Positions 53,327 through 63,024 of a stretch of DNA of 64,000 nucleotides are shown here, in pieces. The DNA comes from JAUILH01 sp964230215 (GTDB lineage Bacteria > Bacteroidota > Bacteroidia > Flavobacteriales_D > JAUILH01): positions 248,001 through 312,000 of the forward strand of contig CAXRGQ010000006.1 of assembly GCA_964230215.1 (NCBI GenBank), read 5' to 3'. Both the position numbers and the translations under genes were made by a program. The notes beneath the pieces are model-generated. The model was not told the origin of the DNA. It saw only the letters and a program-made list of their open reading frames with translations, and made no database searches. Numbering within the stretch: position 1 is the first letter of the stretch; every line of letters begins with the position of its first letter.

Positions 53327-54316
53327 ATGAAGAAAACTTTACTTTTTGTAGGCCTTACGATAGTAGGTCTTAGTGCAAATGCACAAATCGGCGGAACACC
53401 TGAGGTTAAGGATGCGTTCCATAAACCAGTATTCTCTCAAGATAGAGTTGCTGATACGGTTACTACTTTTATTGATCGTGCAACAGGACTTGTAGCTTAT
53501 GCGGCTCCAGATGGAGGTACAGCTTCAGGGAATGGGTATGTATCAGTTTTAACCAGCCATAAAGTACTTGACGGAATTGGTCAGTATTTTGATGCTGCTA
53601 CTGGTAACATTACTGAAATTCTATTTGTCGCTGCTGAAGGTGATGTTATCAATACAGCTGATGATGTTACTGTAGCGTGGTACACTACCGCTGCGGATTC
53701 TACGCCAAATACTATGATGGCTAGCGCAACTGTTAGTGTTAGTGACTTTAATGTTGGTACGGGTTTAGCAACTTCTGGAGCATTAACACCTGCTGCTGTT
53801 GGCGGATCGCCTTACGCATGTATCGTTGAGTGGGCTCCAACTATTGATGATTCAGTTGGTGTAGCTACATCTCAGAACGGAGATGGAATGGCTGAAGATA
53901 GATTACTTATGAAAGTATCTACTCAAACTTCTACTGAAACAGGAGGTGCAATCGCTGCGGGATGGCAGAAGAATAACGTTTACACTGGTTTTGATGTAGA
54001 TGTTATGATTTTACCTGTTATGGATGTTGCAGCTGGAACGAATGAAATCGCTAGTAACGGTCTACACGTTGACCCAGTTTACCCTAACCCAACTAGCGAT
54101 TTGGCTACAATTTCATACACGCTAGATAATGCGGATGATGTAAATATCCGTGTATTCAACCTTGCTGGTCAAGAAGTGTATACTGAGTCAGCTACTAAAG
54201 GTGCTGGACAACACAGAATTGATTTAGATGTAACTGAATTAACAAGTGGTAACTACTACTACTCTATCAGAACATCAACTGCTAACTTAACCATGAAGTT
54301 TGTAGTAACGAAATAA
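53327..54316 (+). CDS. Secreted protein with T9SS type A sorting domain
   Basis: This 329-residue protein has a signal peptide (KTLLFVGLTIVGLSANAQ), a central beta-rich domain with no recognised family (about 25-245, low in Lys and rich in Ala/Thr/Val/Asp) and a C-terminal T9SS type A domain (VYPNPTSDLATISYTL, VFNLAGQEVY, SGNYYYSI). Such proteins are exported across the outer membrane by the type IX system. It is a single-gene unit with its own promoter and a strong double-hairpin end. The acidic composition and promoter suggest an abundant surface protein, which is inference. Confidence 0.85.
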   Translation: MKKTLLFVGLTIVGLSANAQIGGTPEVKDAFHKPVFSQDRVADTVTTFIDRATGLVAYAAPDGGTASGNGYVSVLTSHKVLDGIGQYFDAATGNITEILFVAAEGDVINTADDVTVAWYTTAADSTPNTMMASATVSVSDFNVGTGLATSGALTPAAVGGSPYACIVEWAPTIDDSVGVATSQNGDGMAEDRLLMKVSTQTSTETGGAIAAGWQKNNVYTGFDVDVMILPVMDVAAGTNEIASNGLHVDPVYPNPTSDLATISYTLDNADDVNIRVFNLAGQEVYTESATKGAGQHRIDLDVTELTSGNYYYSIRTSTANLTMKFVVTK

Positions 54317-54317
54317 T

Positions 54318-54364
54318 TCTAATCAATCATGATTAGAAAAGGGGCGCAATTGCGCCCCTTTTTT
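54318..54364 (+). terminator. Two tandem hairpins; the second is a strong intrinsic terminator
   Basis: TCTAATCA/TGATTAGA (54318-54325/54330-54337) forms an AT-rich hairpin. A perfect palindrome, AAAAGGGGCGCA and its complement, follows at 54337-54364 and runs into T. The GC-rich hairpin is the terminator; the first may stabilise the mRNA 3' end. Confidence 0.9.
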
Positions 54365-54418
54365 ATTTCCAGAAACTAAATCAATTTGATACATTCAAAC
54401 CGTCTATCATTTTTTTTA

Positions 54419-54447
54419 TTGCGTTTGCAATTGTCTGCATACCTTTG
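54419..54447 (+). promoter_or_regulatory. Predicted promoter of the 54466 outer-membrane barrel gene
   Basis: TTG at 54419-54421, an 18-bp spacer and a perfect TACCTTTG at 54440-54447. The leader to the ATG at 54466 would be about 12 nt. Confidence 0.6.
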
Positions 54448-54465
54448 CGCACAGAAAATTGCGAT

Positions 54466-56889
54466 ATGTATAAACTATTAACTTTCTTCCTAGTTGCATT
54501 CTCAACTGGTTTATTTGCCCAATCTAAAGTAAGCGGAATCTTAGTAGATGCCGAGGAGACACCTGTAATGTTTGCGAATGTCATTCTGTTTAACGCAGCT
54601 GATAGCACAGTTACTAAAATTGAAGCCACAAATGATTCGGGATACTTTGCCATGAACAACATAGCGTACGGTAATTACTATCTAATTGCTAAAGCGGTTG
54701 GTTATCCTGATTTTTCTATGAACGACATCCTTGTTCATGAGCCTAAAACTGATCTAGGAACAATTAAATTCACCAGCTCAGGTGATAGCCTTGCGGGTTT
54801 AACTATCGTAACAGAAAGAGATTTAGTTGAAGTAAAATCTGACCGAACAATCTTTAATGTGGAGGGCACTGTGAACAGTGTTGGATCCAATGCTTTACAG
54901 CTTTTGAGAAAAGCTCCAGCAGTTACAGTTGATAATAACGACAATATTAATATAATGGGGCGCTCTGGTGTAATGGTTTATGTTGATGGCAAACGAATTC
55001 CACTAGGAGGCGAAGATCTCGCTAACTTCTTAAAAAACATTTCAGCTGAGCAGATTGATCGAATTGAAATAATTACTTCACCAGGTGCTAAATATGATGC
55101 CGAGGGTAATGCCGGAATCGTAGATATTCGATTAAAAAAGGATAAAACCATCGGTGCGAATGGTTCACTAAGCGGCACTTATACGCAGGGTGATTTAACA
55201 AGATACAATGTAAATGCAACTGGGAACTATCGCAATAAAAAAATGAACGTCTATGGTTCTGCAGGCTACAATCAGAACGATAATTTCTTTGAGATAATTG
55301 GTGATAGTTATCAAAATGGCATCTACATGAACAATTATAATTACACCCAGAATAACAACGATATCATTAATTATCGTTTGGGTAGCGATTTCTTTCTCAA
55401 CAAAAAACATACTTTGGGATTCCTTGTAAGCGGCGCCCTGACAGATGGCGAACTAATGGGAGAAAACCTTGTGGACATCAGCCAGCAAAGTTCACCGAAC
55501 GATATAGACAGCGTGTTAAGAGCCTATTCTGAAGGTGTGAACACTCGAGATCAGTTTACTTATAATCTTAACTACATGTTTCAAGGAGACTCTGGACAAG
55601 TCTTAACCATAGATTTAGATTATGGGGATTATGACAATACGAATAATCGTTTGATTCCAAATGAATACTACTCCGCCAATGGGGATACTTTACTAACTGA
55701 AAATACATTAAGGTTCAACACACCAACTGATATTGATATTTACACTGCAAAGTTGGATTACGAACAAAAGCTAGGCAAAGGAAGACTTGGCTTTGGGGGA
55801 AAATACAGCTTAGTTGCAACAAAAAACACCTTTGAAGTTTATGATGTATCTGGTTCAAACGGAACATTAGATAGCACACAATCCAATCGTTTTGATTATG
55901 ATGAAAATGTTTACGCAGGGTATCTCAGTTATTCAACTAGAATCAGTAAAAGATGGTCTATTACAACTGGAGTAAGAGCTGAATATACTGTTTCAAATGG
56001 TGAGCTAACGGCTTATGACACTTCTCGTCAAGAAGACCCAGTTAAGAGAGATTATTTGAATTTGTTTCCGAATGTAGGACTAGTATTCAACGTTAAAAAA
56101 ATGCATAGCCTTGGCTTTAACTATGGTAGACGCATTAACCGCCCTGATTATAACGTATTGAACCCATTCAGAAATCAATTGAGTGAAATTAGTATCGAAA
56201 AAGGAAATCCCTATCTGGTGCCTGAGATAGTGAACAATGCCGAATTAAGTTACACGCTATTTTACATGTATACGCTAAAACTAGGATTTAGCAGAACAAC
56301 TAATGCCATAACCAGATTAATAGGTCCAGATGATACGGATCCACGAGCCAGTTTCATCTCATGGGATAACCTTACCACTCAAGATGTCATAAGCATGAAT
56401 TTAAGTCTTCCTCTAAAAATTAAAAAATGGTGGATGGCATTTGTAAACCTAAGCGGTTCCTATATTGACAATCAAGCAGATTATGGAAATGGAGCTGTGG
56501 TAGACGTTCAAGTATTTAGTTACAATATGTTCCAGTCGCACACATTTGACTTACCGAAAGGCTTTAAACTTGAATTATCTGGATTTGTTAACGGTCCTGG
56601 TGTTTGGGGTGGTGTATTTAGATATGATGCGAACTATCAAGTGAATCTTGGATTACAAAAGAAATTCCTGAAGGATGCTCTGAAAGTACGTGCTAGCTAT
56701 AATAACCTTACTAACCGAATGGGCTTCTATGGCTCATCTAGCTTTAATGGCCTAGTGGCAGAAAGTGACGGGCGTTGGGACAATAGGTTCTTTAGTATAA
56801 GCGCTAGCTATAATTTCGGGAACCAGAATATTAAGTCACGTAAGAGAGAGACTGGTATCGAGGATGAATCCAAACGTTTAGGTGATTAG
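54466..56889 (+). CDS. TonB-receptor-like outer-membrane beta-barrel protein (OMP_b-brl_3 type)
   Basis: This 807-residue protein has a signal peptide (MYKLLTFFLVAFSTGLFAQ), a CarboxypepD_reg-like domain (about 20-105), a plug-like segment with ALQLLRKAPAVTVDNNDNIN and MVYVDGKRIPLGGEDLANFL, and a long barrel with INRPDYNVLNPF. This is the outer-membrane beta-barrel family distinct from classical SusC. It ends in a hydrophilic tail (KSRKRETGIEDESKRLGD) and not the usual terminal phenylalanine. The ATG at 54466 is chosen because it opens the signal peptide directly. Confidence 0.88.
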   Translation: MYKLLTFFLVAFSTGLFAQSKVSGILVDAEETPVMFANVILFNAADSTVTKIEATNDSGYFAMNNIAYGNYYLIAKAVGYPDFSMNDILVHEPKTDLGTIKFTSSGDSLAGLTIVTERDLVEVKSDRTIFNVEGTVNSVGSNALQLLRKAPAVTVDNNDNINIMGRSGVMVYVDGKRIPLGGEDLANFLKNISAEQIDRIEIITSPGAKYDAEGNAGIVDIRLKKDKTIGANGSLSGTYTQGDLTRYNVNATGNYRNKKMNVYGSAGYNQNDNFFEIIGDSYQNGIYMNNYNYTQNNNDIINYRLGSDFFLNKKHTLGFLVSGALTDGELMGENLVDISQQSSPNDIDSVLRAYSEGVNTRDQFTYNLNYMFQGDSGQVLTIDLDYGDYDNTNNRLIPNEYYSANGDTLLTENTLRFNTPTDIDIYTAKLDYEQKLGKGRLGFGGKYSLVATKNTFEVYDVSGSNGTLDSTQSNRFDYDENVYAGYLSYSTRISKRWSITTGVRAEYTVSNGELTAYDTSRQEDPVKRDYLNLFPNVGLVFNVKKMHSLGFNYGRRINRPDYNVLNPFRNQLSEISIEKGNPYLVPEIVNNAELSYTLFYMYTLKLGFSRTTNAITRLIGPDDTDPRASFISWDNLTTQDVISMNLSLPLKIKKWWMAFVNLSGSYIDNQADYGNGAVVDVQVFSYNMFQSHTFDLPKGFKLELSGFVNGPGVWGGVFRYDANYQVNLGLQKKFLKDALKVRASYNNLTNRMGFYGSSSFNGLVAESDGRWDNRFFSISASYNFGNQNIKSRKRETGIEDESKRLGD

Positions 56890-56909
56890 TTGTCAAATAA
56901 CTAGCAATC

Positions 56910-57389
56910 ATGTTGAAACCTCTGCTGATTCTTATGTTGTGTGGTGCTTGTACATTTAGTTTAAATGCCCAATCCACTAATAATGAGCCAATGGACGGTC
57001 TAGAGTTTATGATTGGCAATTGGATAGGCACATCAGCACAAATCAATAATGACACAATCATTAAGCAGGTAGCGGCACATCAAAAAATATCTTACGATTT
57101 GGAGCGGAGTATTGTGATAATTGATCATAAATCCGAGTCACTCCAACTACATACAATCGTACATTATGACAAAAACGATAGCACCTATTATTACACCCCT
57201 TATTCATCGCAAGGTGTGCGCAAACTAAGGGCAGAGTTGGTGAATGGAGATTTTGTAGTAAATGCAAGTAGTACCAAACGATTTGTATTTCGGAGATTGG
57301 ATGACAATAGCTTTACTGAATTTGGAGAAAAATTTGAAAATGGTAAATGGTCACGCTATTTTGAAGACCGCTATATAATTGTTCAATAA
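56910..57389 (+). CDS. Small secreted DUF1579/lipocalin-like protein
   Basis: This 159-residue protein has a signal peptide (LILMLCGACTFSLNAQ) and the opening MDGLEFMIGNWIGTS, which resembles DUF1579 and related lipocalin-like beta-barrels (FLIGxW motif). Strands continue to the C-terminus (FVFRRLDDNSFTEFGEKF). The ligand is unknown. It lies 20 bp after the outer-membrane barrel gene and 8 bp before the DUF5916 gene, so the three are probably one transcript. Confidence 0.65.
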   Translation: MLKPLLILMLCGACTFSLNAQSTNNEPMDGLEFMIGNWIGTSAQINNDTIIKQVAAHQKISYDLERSIVIIDHKSESLQLHTIVHYDKNDSTYYYTPYSSQGVRKLRAELVNGDFVVNASSTKRFVFRRLDDNSFTEFGEKFENGKWSRYFEDRYIIVQ

Positions 57390-57397
57390 AGATTCAA

Positions 57398-59818
57398 TTG
57401 AGGTATTCTGCGCTGATATATTGCTTTTTTCTTACCACACTGGCGCATAGCCAAATTAAATCCTTAAACGCCATCAGAACATCCGAGGAGATGCTTATTG
57501 ATGGTAATAAAAATGAAACTTGCTGGTCAAAGGCTGATGTTGCCACAGATTTTTTGGAACGCGTACCAACTGAAGGTAATCCTCCAAGAGAAAAAACAGA
57601 AGTTAGAATAGCATTTGATGATTATAATATCTACGTCCTTGCTTATTGTTATGACAGTCATCCTGACAGTATCCTAACTCAATTGGGTGAACGAGATGAT
57701 AACCTCAATGCCGATAATTTCTTTATCTCATTCGATACCTACAACAAGAAAATAGATGCGTTTTCTTTTGGGATTACGGCTTCTGGTGTTCAATTAGATT
57801 ATAGAATATCTGATGAATCCTTCAATGCCGTTTGGGAAAGCGCTGTTCAAGTGGTTGACGATGGATGGATTGCTGAAATGAAAATCCCCTACTATGCCAT
57901 TAGATTTCCAAGCGCAGATGAGCAAGTTTGGCGCATTCAATTTGATAGAGAGATTAGACGCTCAAGAACCGGATTGCAATGGTGCATGGTCCCCAAGAAT
58001 GTTGAAACGCCCATAAATTATTGGGGAGAATTAAGAGGATTGGATAATATAAATGACCCTCTCAGGTTATCCCTATCCCCTTACCTATCAACATTTGCAG
58101 AATGGGATAAAGATCAACGCACTATTGGATATGGAGCAGGTGCAGACTTAAAATTGGGTCTAAACGAAAGTTTCACACTTGACATGACCTTGTTACCTGA
58201 TTTTTCTCAAGTACGTTCCGATAACATTGTCAAAAATTTAGGAGCCTTTGAAGTAGTTTTTGAAGAGCAAAGACCGTTTTTTCAGGAAGGCGTAGAATTA
58301 TTTACCCTTGGTGATTTGTTTTACTCCAGACGCATTGGAGGCTTACCCACTCGATTCAACAACCCTTATAGCGAACTAGATTCTAATGAGTTGGTAACTG
58401 ACAACCCAATCAATGATCGTCTGGTAAACGTTGCCAAAATATCTGGCAGAAATAATCAAGGACTCGGAATTGGTTTCATGAACGCTGTTACAGCTGCAAG
58501 TTTTGGTGAAATTACAGATACCCTTTCTGGAGAAACAAGAGAGGTGCAAACAAATCCTCTCACCAACTATAATATACTATCGTTTGATCAAAACTTAAAA
58601 AATAATAGCTCGATTTACTTTATTAACCTCAATACGCAAAGAGGTGGGGATTATGTTGATGCTAATGTATCGGCTTTAGGAGGTACATTTATTACAGAGA
58701 AATCAAACTATTCAATATCCGGTAACATTAAAGTATCCCGAAGAGACACCAATCTGTTTGACCATTTCTTTACACGCACCGAAAGTGAAGGGATGAGTTA
58801 CTTCTTAAGTTTGGCCAAGATTAGCGGTAATTTTAAGTTTGAAGTAAACAGTGAGAATAAATCTCCAGGGTTTAATCCAAACGACCTAGGTGTTAACTTC
58901 ACAACCAATATCCGAACTCATGGAATAACACTTCAATACAACAAATACAACCCATTTTGGATATTTAACAGAGCAAATAATCGCATTAACTTCAGTATTG
59001 AACAAGACTATACAACTGGTCAAATATTGAAGAAAAAATACAGCAATCGTTTTTTCTATCTGCTCCCTGACTTTACTGCCCTTTGGATAACAATGAGCTC
59101 ACAAATTGGGGATGGCATTGATTTGTTTGAGTCACGTGTACCAGGTCAACCCTTTATTATCCCAGAATTCTATTATAACGGATTTGGCTTTTCTACGGAT
59201 TACAGAAAACCTTTCGCCATTGATGGGGATATTGGGTACGGGCATGGTTATTTCACTGATTATGTTAAAAACAGCTACTTTGAAATCAATTTAGAACCTA
59301 TCATTCGTGTAAATGATAAGTTAAGTCTTCGTCCATCATCTAATTACTCAATTTTCTTAAACGGCGCTGGATTCGCGGGTTATTTTGACGGTGAGCCAAT
59401 GTATGGTGTGAGAGATGTACGTACTTTAACTAATATCTTACAAGGCAAATTCTTATTCAAGAACAACTTAGCGCTTACCTTACGTATTCGCCATTACTGG
59501 TCATACGGTGTATATGACTACTATGGAGACTTGGATGCTGAGGGCTATATCGTAGAAGATGAAGATTTCACAGGAAGCGCCGATTTCAACTTTAATGCAT
59601 TTAATACAGACCTGATATTCTCTTGGCAGTTTGCGCCTGGAGGTTTCTTAAACATGGTGTATAAAAATGCTCTGCAACAAGACCAACAAATAATTCAGCC
59701 AAATTACTTTGACAACCTTAGTGGTGTGTTAAATGAAGGTCAGCTTAATTCATTCACTATGAAAGTGGTATATTTCTTTGATGTTGTTTCGAGCTACAAG
59801 AAGTTATTCGACTCATAA
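57398..59818 (+). CDS. DUF5916 outer-membrane protein with CBM9-like N-terminal domain
   Basis: This 806-residue protein has a signal peptide (MRYSALIYCFFLTTLAHSQ) read from a TTG codon; there is no ATG in a usable position. A carbohydrate-binding family 9-like domain follows (about 25-210: IDGNKNETCWSKADVATDFL, EVRIAFDDYNIYVLAYCYD), then DUF5916 (about 225-806) with TLDMTLLPDFSQVRSDN and FFQEGVELFTLGDLFYSRRIG, ending in a large beta-barrel. The family is common in Bacteroidota, often near peptidase or TonB genes; the function is unknown. Confidence 0.88.
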   Translation: MRYSALIYCFFLTTLAHSQIKSLNAIRTSEEMLIDGNKNETCWSKADVATDFLERVPTEGNPPREKTEVRIAFDDYNIYVLAYCYDSHPDSILTQLGERDDNLNADNFFISFDTYNKKIDAFSFGITASGVQLDYRISDESFNAVWESAVQVVDDGWIAEMKIPYYAIRFPSADEQVWRIQFDREIRRSRTGLQWCMVPKNVETPINYWGELRGLDNINDPLRLSLSPYLSTFAEWDKDQRTIGYGAGADLKLGLNESFTLDMTLLPDFSQVRSDNIVKNLGAFEVVFEEQRPFFQEGVELFTLGDLFYSRRIGGLPTRFNNPYSELDSNELVTDNPINDRLVNVAKISGRNNQGLGIGFMNAVTAASFGEITDTLSGETREVQTNPLTNYNILSFDQNLKNNSSIYFINLNTQRGGDYVDANVSALGGTFITEKSNYSISGNIKVSRRDTNLFDHFFTRTESEGMSYFLSLAKISGNFKFEVNSENKSPGFNPNDLGVNFTTNIRTHGITLQYNKYNPFWIFNRANNRINFSIEQDYTTGQILKKKYSNRFFYLLPDFTALWITMSSQIGDGIDLFESRVPGQPFIIPEFYYNGFGFSTDYRKPFAIDGDIGYGHGYFTDYVKNSYFEINLEPIIRVNDKLSLRPSSNYSIFLNGAGFAGYFDGEPMYGVRDVRTLTNILQGKFLFKNNLALTLRIRHYWSYGVYDYYGDLDAEGYIVEDEDFTGSADFNFNAFNTDLIFSWQFAPGGFLNMVYKNALQQDQQIIQPNYFDNLSGVLNEGQLNSFTMKVVYFFDVVSSYKKLFDS

Positions 59819-59919
59819 ATTTCCAATGTGGTAATTTTAAAGGAATTGCCAACTTCATGATTATTATTAACTTGGAGGCTTGGAATGCATTGGCATACAA
59901 CTTGCTCTAAAACACCTGA

Positions 59920-61413
59920 ATGCATAGGACTAAATCACATACAAAATTCATAAAAGAACTGATGCTATTGACCCTTAGTATCCTTTTATTGAGTTTAGGC
60001 TCGATTGCTCAGAGCCCAAAGAAATACTTTAAAAACGGCTTCTACGAAAAGGCTTTTGTCAATGCTATAGATAAGCAAAACAGAAAGGTCAAGTTAAAAT
60101 CTAAGTTGACAGATGTAATTTATCCCAGCTACAAAATCATGTATAAAAAACACATTGATATTGTGATGGATAGCGAGAGTACATGGGATGACAGTTATGG
60201 TTATTTTCTCCGTATAGCTAAATATAGAGCAACAGTAACACATCCTGGGGTAATCGATAATCTACAAGATGTGTATAAAGACAAAAGCGTGCTTGACATT
60301 CTAGCAAACAAAACAAATCAGCTGCATTTCTCAGAAATGACCAATGCTGAACAGTTCGTTGAGCAAAAAAGATATGATGAAGCAATGACCTTATACAAGT
60401 CAATTGCTGGGCGACAAAAGGCGATTTCACACATGCCAACCTTAAGCAAACGTCTTGATTTCATTGACATTGAAAGTTATATGGAAGCTACAGAGATTAA
60501 GATGGGAGATGAACTGATTGCGGAAGCGCGAGAACTTCTCTCAGAGTCCTCCAAAGAAAGAGCTAATCAAGCAAAAGACTTAATTCGCAAAGCAGAGATA
60601 TATAGACCGCTAAGTATCGAGGAGCAGGAATTAAGACACCTGGCGGATATAATGATTGGCGAATCCTGGATAGAAGAAGCTAAACGATTGATCGCATCCA
60701 ACACAAAACAAAATGCGCGAATAGCTTATGAATTATTGGTAAGAGCTACCGACAAGCGCACACTTACTAACGAAGAAGAGCAGCTCAAGACAAAGGCATA
60801 TAATCTTGGCTTATCGAGAATTCTGGTAAAAACTGGCGCTGATACCAAAGGAAGCAGTGCGGAAGACTTGGCTGGCCATCTAAACAAGTTAAAGCCTACG
60901 CCATGGCTCGCCTACTACACAAGTAAAAACACAGATTTAACATGCGATTTTGAAATGGAAATTTCAGATCAAACACCAAATGTTAAACTCGATCCTATTA
61001 GGAAGCAAATCAAACAAAACTCCCGTATGGTTGAGTATTGGGAGGAGGTAACAGATAGTACTGGAAATACAAGCCGAGTTAGAAAAGAGCGATTAGCCGT
61101 TGCAATGATTGCTATTTTCAGTCAGACTAAAAATGCCACCCTAGCCTGGTCCATTACATTGCGTGATTTGCGTGATGGTAAGCTTATTTTCTCTGAGCAA
61201 AAGGAAAGTAGATACGCGAAAACGAATCAATACGTATCTCTAGAAAGTGGAGATATTCTGGCTCTTCCAGAGAACATAGAGTCTGATGTAAGCCTTGATT
61301 CACAGCCATTTCCAACTAATAAAGAAATGGAAACGATAGTAACAAATCAATATCTACACGAGTTGGCAAAATTCGTGAATGGGCATAGAAACCATATCCT
61401 AATGAATAATTAA
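59920..61413 (+). CDS. Hypothetical secreted protein with helical (TPR-like) repeats
   Basis: This 497-residue protein has an N-terminal signal or anchor (ELMLLTLSILLLSLGSIAQ) after a basic leader. A helical region at about 35-310 has repeats such as FVEQKRYDEAMTLYKSIAGR and ARIAYELLVRATDKRTLTNE, resembling tetratricopeptide repeats. The C-terminal part is more beta-like (about 320-480, TCDFEMEISDQTPNV, LAWSITLRDLRDGKLIF). No specific family is recognised; a periplasmic scaffold is plausible. Confidence 0.7.
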   Translation: MHRTKSHTKFIKELMLLTLSILLLSLGSIAQSPKKYFKNGFYEKAFVNAIDKQNRKVKLKSKLTDVIYPSYKIMYKKHIDIVMDSESTWDDSYGYFLRIAKYRATVTHPGVIDNLQDVYKDKSVLDILANKTNQLHFSEMTNAEQFVEQKRYDEAMTLYKSIAGRQKAISHMPTLSKRLDFIDIESYMEATEIKMGDELIAEARELLSESSKERANQAKDLIRKAEIYRPLSIEEQELRHLADIMIGESWIEEAKRLIASNTKQNARIAYELLVRATDKRTLTNEEEQLKTKAYNLGLSRILVKTGADTKGSSAEDLAGHLNKLKPTPWLAYYTSKNTDLTCDFEMEISDQTPNVKLDPIRKQIKQNSRMVEYWEEVTDSTGNTSRVRKERLAVAMIAIFSQTKNATLAWSITLRDLRDGKLIFSEQKESRYAKTNQYVSLESGDILALPENIESDVSLDSQPFPTNKEMETIVTNQYLHELAKFVNGHRNHILMNN

Positions 61414-61450
61414 ATTGGGCTATTAAATATCGATTTATAATTAATAATTT

Positions 61451-62017
61451 ATGACCAGAGAGGAGCACTTAGAGTATTGTAAAGTATGCTCAAATCGATC
61501 GTTTGATCCTAAGCACGGTATCGTTTGTGGCTTAACTAATAAAGTAGCCGATTTTGACCGCGAATGTCCTGAATACAATCCCGATAATGACGCCATAGCT
61601 AGCAGAGAACGGGTGAAGGCGTTAAGAAAAGATGAAACAAAAAGCACAATTAACAAAGGTAGAATTGCTCTTTTTGTAATAGGAGGTCTCTACATAGTTA
61701 CAGGATTTCTAGAAGCATACGTCTTGCCTTACAATGACATTGTATATGGCTATATCGACTGGGGTATTGCAGCCGCATTTATTGGTTTAGGAATTTGGTC
61801 TTATAAAAAGCCCGCTCTTGCGCTTACCATTGGTTTAATATTCTATATTGCTATTATACTATTGCTTGCTGCTATAGATGCCTCAACAATCTTCGAAGGT
61901 ATCATTTGGAAAATTTTGATAATTACCTACTTGATCTATGCTATTTCAACTGCCAGAAAAGAAGGAGACCCAAACCCAAATAAATCATCCGATGAATTAT
62001 TGGATCAAATGGATTAA
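61451..62017 (+). CDS. Four-helix membrane protein with N-terminal zinc-knuckle-like cysteines
   Basis: This 188-residue protein has a cysteine motif near its N-terminus, CKVC then GIVCGLTNKV and ECPEY (C10, C13, C26, C39), likely to bind zinc. After a charged linker come four helices between about 68 and 165. Similar Cys-rich headers occur in Flavobacteriia membrane proteins of unknown function. It starts 38 bp after the preceding gene and precedes the DKNYY gene by 12 bp. Confidence 0.72.
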   Translation: MTREEHLEYCKVCSNRSFDPKHGIVCGLTNKVADFDRECPEYNPDNDAIASRERVKALRKDETKSTINKGRIALFVIGGLYIVTGFLEAYVLPYNDIVYGYIDWGIAAAFIGLGIWSYKKPALALTIGLIFYIAIILLLAAIDASTIFEGIIWKILIITYLIYAISTARKEGDPNPNKSSDELLDQMD

Positions 62018-62029
62018 CATCTTTGTCTT

Positions 62030-62629
62030 GTGATAATACCACTATTTATATCAGCTGTTTTAGGAATATTTTCTTTTAATGTCGACAAAAATCAGTCAGA
62101 TTCAAATTGGACACACATTAAGAGTAATCTCTTCATTAACAACCAAGGTCAAATTGGTTTTGCGAGTGATATATCTATGGCGAATGTGCCGCGCTCTGAA
62201 TTAGAAGGAGAAACCTGTGCCAATGTTTTTATCACAACCATTGGTTCAGACCACACCACCAGTTTGAATGAAGTGATTGATACTGCCACATTTGAAACCT
62301 TGGGTGCAGAATTTTATCGAGACAAAAACCACCTGTATCATTTCTACGCAATGTGCGAAGGCGGTTATCTCAGAATCTACTCGGATGACCCTAGTAATTT
62401 CACACTCATTAACGATTGCTATGCACAGCACTTTGACGCCATCTATTACGCCAGAGGGAGTAAACTAGATGCTGACGTGAGTACATTTAGAGCATCTAAA
62501 CGCTATAACTGCCTTTCACGAGATAAGAATGGCTATTTCCATTACGACGAACGTGTATCAGAAGAACAGCTCAAAGAGGAATTGTGTGTTCTAGATTTTT
62601 ACGCGCTTAAAAAGGAACTTGCCAAGTAA
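62030..62629 (+). CDS. DKNYY-family exported protein
   Basis: This 199-residue protein has an N-terminal hydrophobic segment (MIIPLFISAVLGIFSFNV) and two DKN-type repeats, EFYRDKNHLYHFYA and CLSRDKNGYFHYDERV, as in the DKNYY family. The start is GTG at 62030, because no ATG lies upstream in frame before the hydrophobic segment. The function is unknown. It probably shares a transcript with the preceding membrane protein gene. Confidence 0.72.
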   Translation: MIIPLFISAVLGIFSFNVDKNQSDSNWTHIKSNLFINNQGQIGFASDISMANVPRSELEGETCANVFITTIGSDHTTSLNEVIDTATFETLGAEFYRDKNHLYHFYAMCEGGYLRIYSDDPSNFTLINDCYAQHFDAIYYARGSKLDADVSTFRASKRYNCLSRDKNGYFHYDERVSEEQLKEELCVLDFYALKKELAK

Positions 62630-62676
62630 ATTGATTGCATTTGCAACGCTAAACCATATTCAGCGTACAACGATAT

Positions 62677-63024
62677 GTGAGCAAGCAAAACTACTACGTT
62701 TATGTAATTGAACTCTCCAAAAAAGTGTTTAGCGAAAACCGGAAGTTCAGAGAAGCAAATCCCCAGTATACAGGGGCAATGCAATGCTTATATGTTGGCA
62801 TGACCAGTAAAACCCCACAGGAACGTTTTGCCCAGCATAAATCTGGCTACAGAAATAAAAAGGGCTATAAAATATCTTCTAATATCGTTGAGAAATATGG
62901 CCTATATCTGCGGGGCAGTCTTTTTAATCATCTGAATCCTATGACTAAAGAGGAAGCTTATAAAATGGAAGAAGCACTAGCATTGGAGCTAAGACGAAAG
63001 AAATATGCGGTGTGGTTTAATTAG
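62677..63024 (+). CDS. Small GIY-YIG-domain protein
   Basis: This 115-residue protein resembles the GIY-YIG nuclease fold: strand VYVIEL (8-13), CLYVGMTSKTPQERFAQHKSG (37-57, with the expected Arg and His) and a C-terminal acidic helix (MEEALALELRRKKYAVW) that could supply the catalytic Glu. It has an insert between the two halves of the GIY and YIG elements. The start is GTG at 62677. Homologues are short and uncharacterised; nuclease activity is not established. The 3' end overlaps the convergent MORN gene by 4 bp. Confidence 0.7.
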   Translation: MSKQNYYVYVIELSKKVFSENRKFREANPQYTGAMQCLYVGMTSKTPQERFAQHKSGYRNKKGYKISSNIVEKYGLYLRGSLFNHLNPMTKEEAYKMEEALALELRRKKYAVWFN

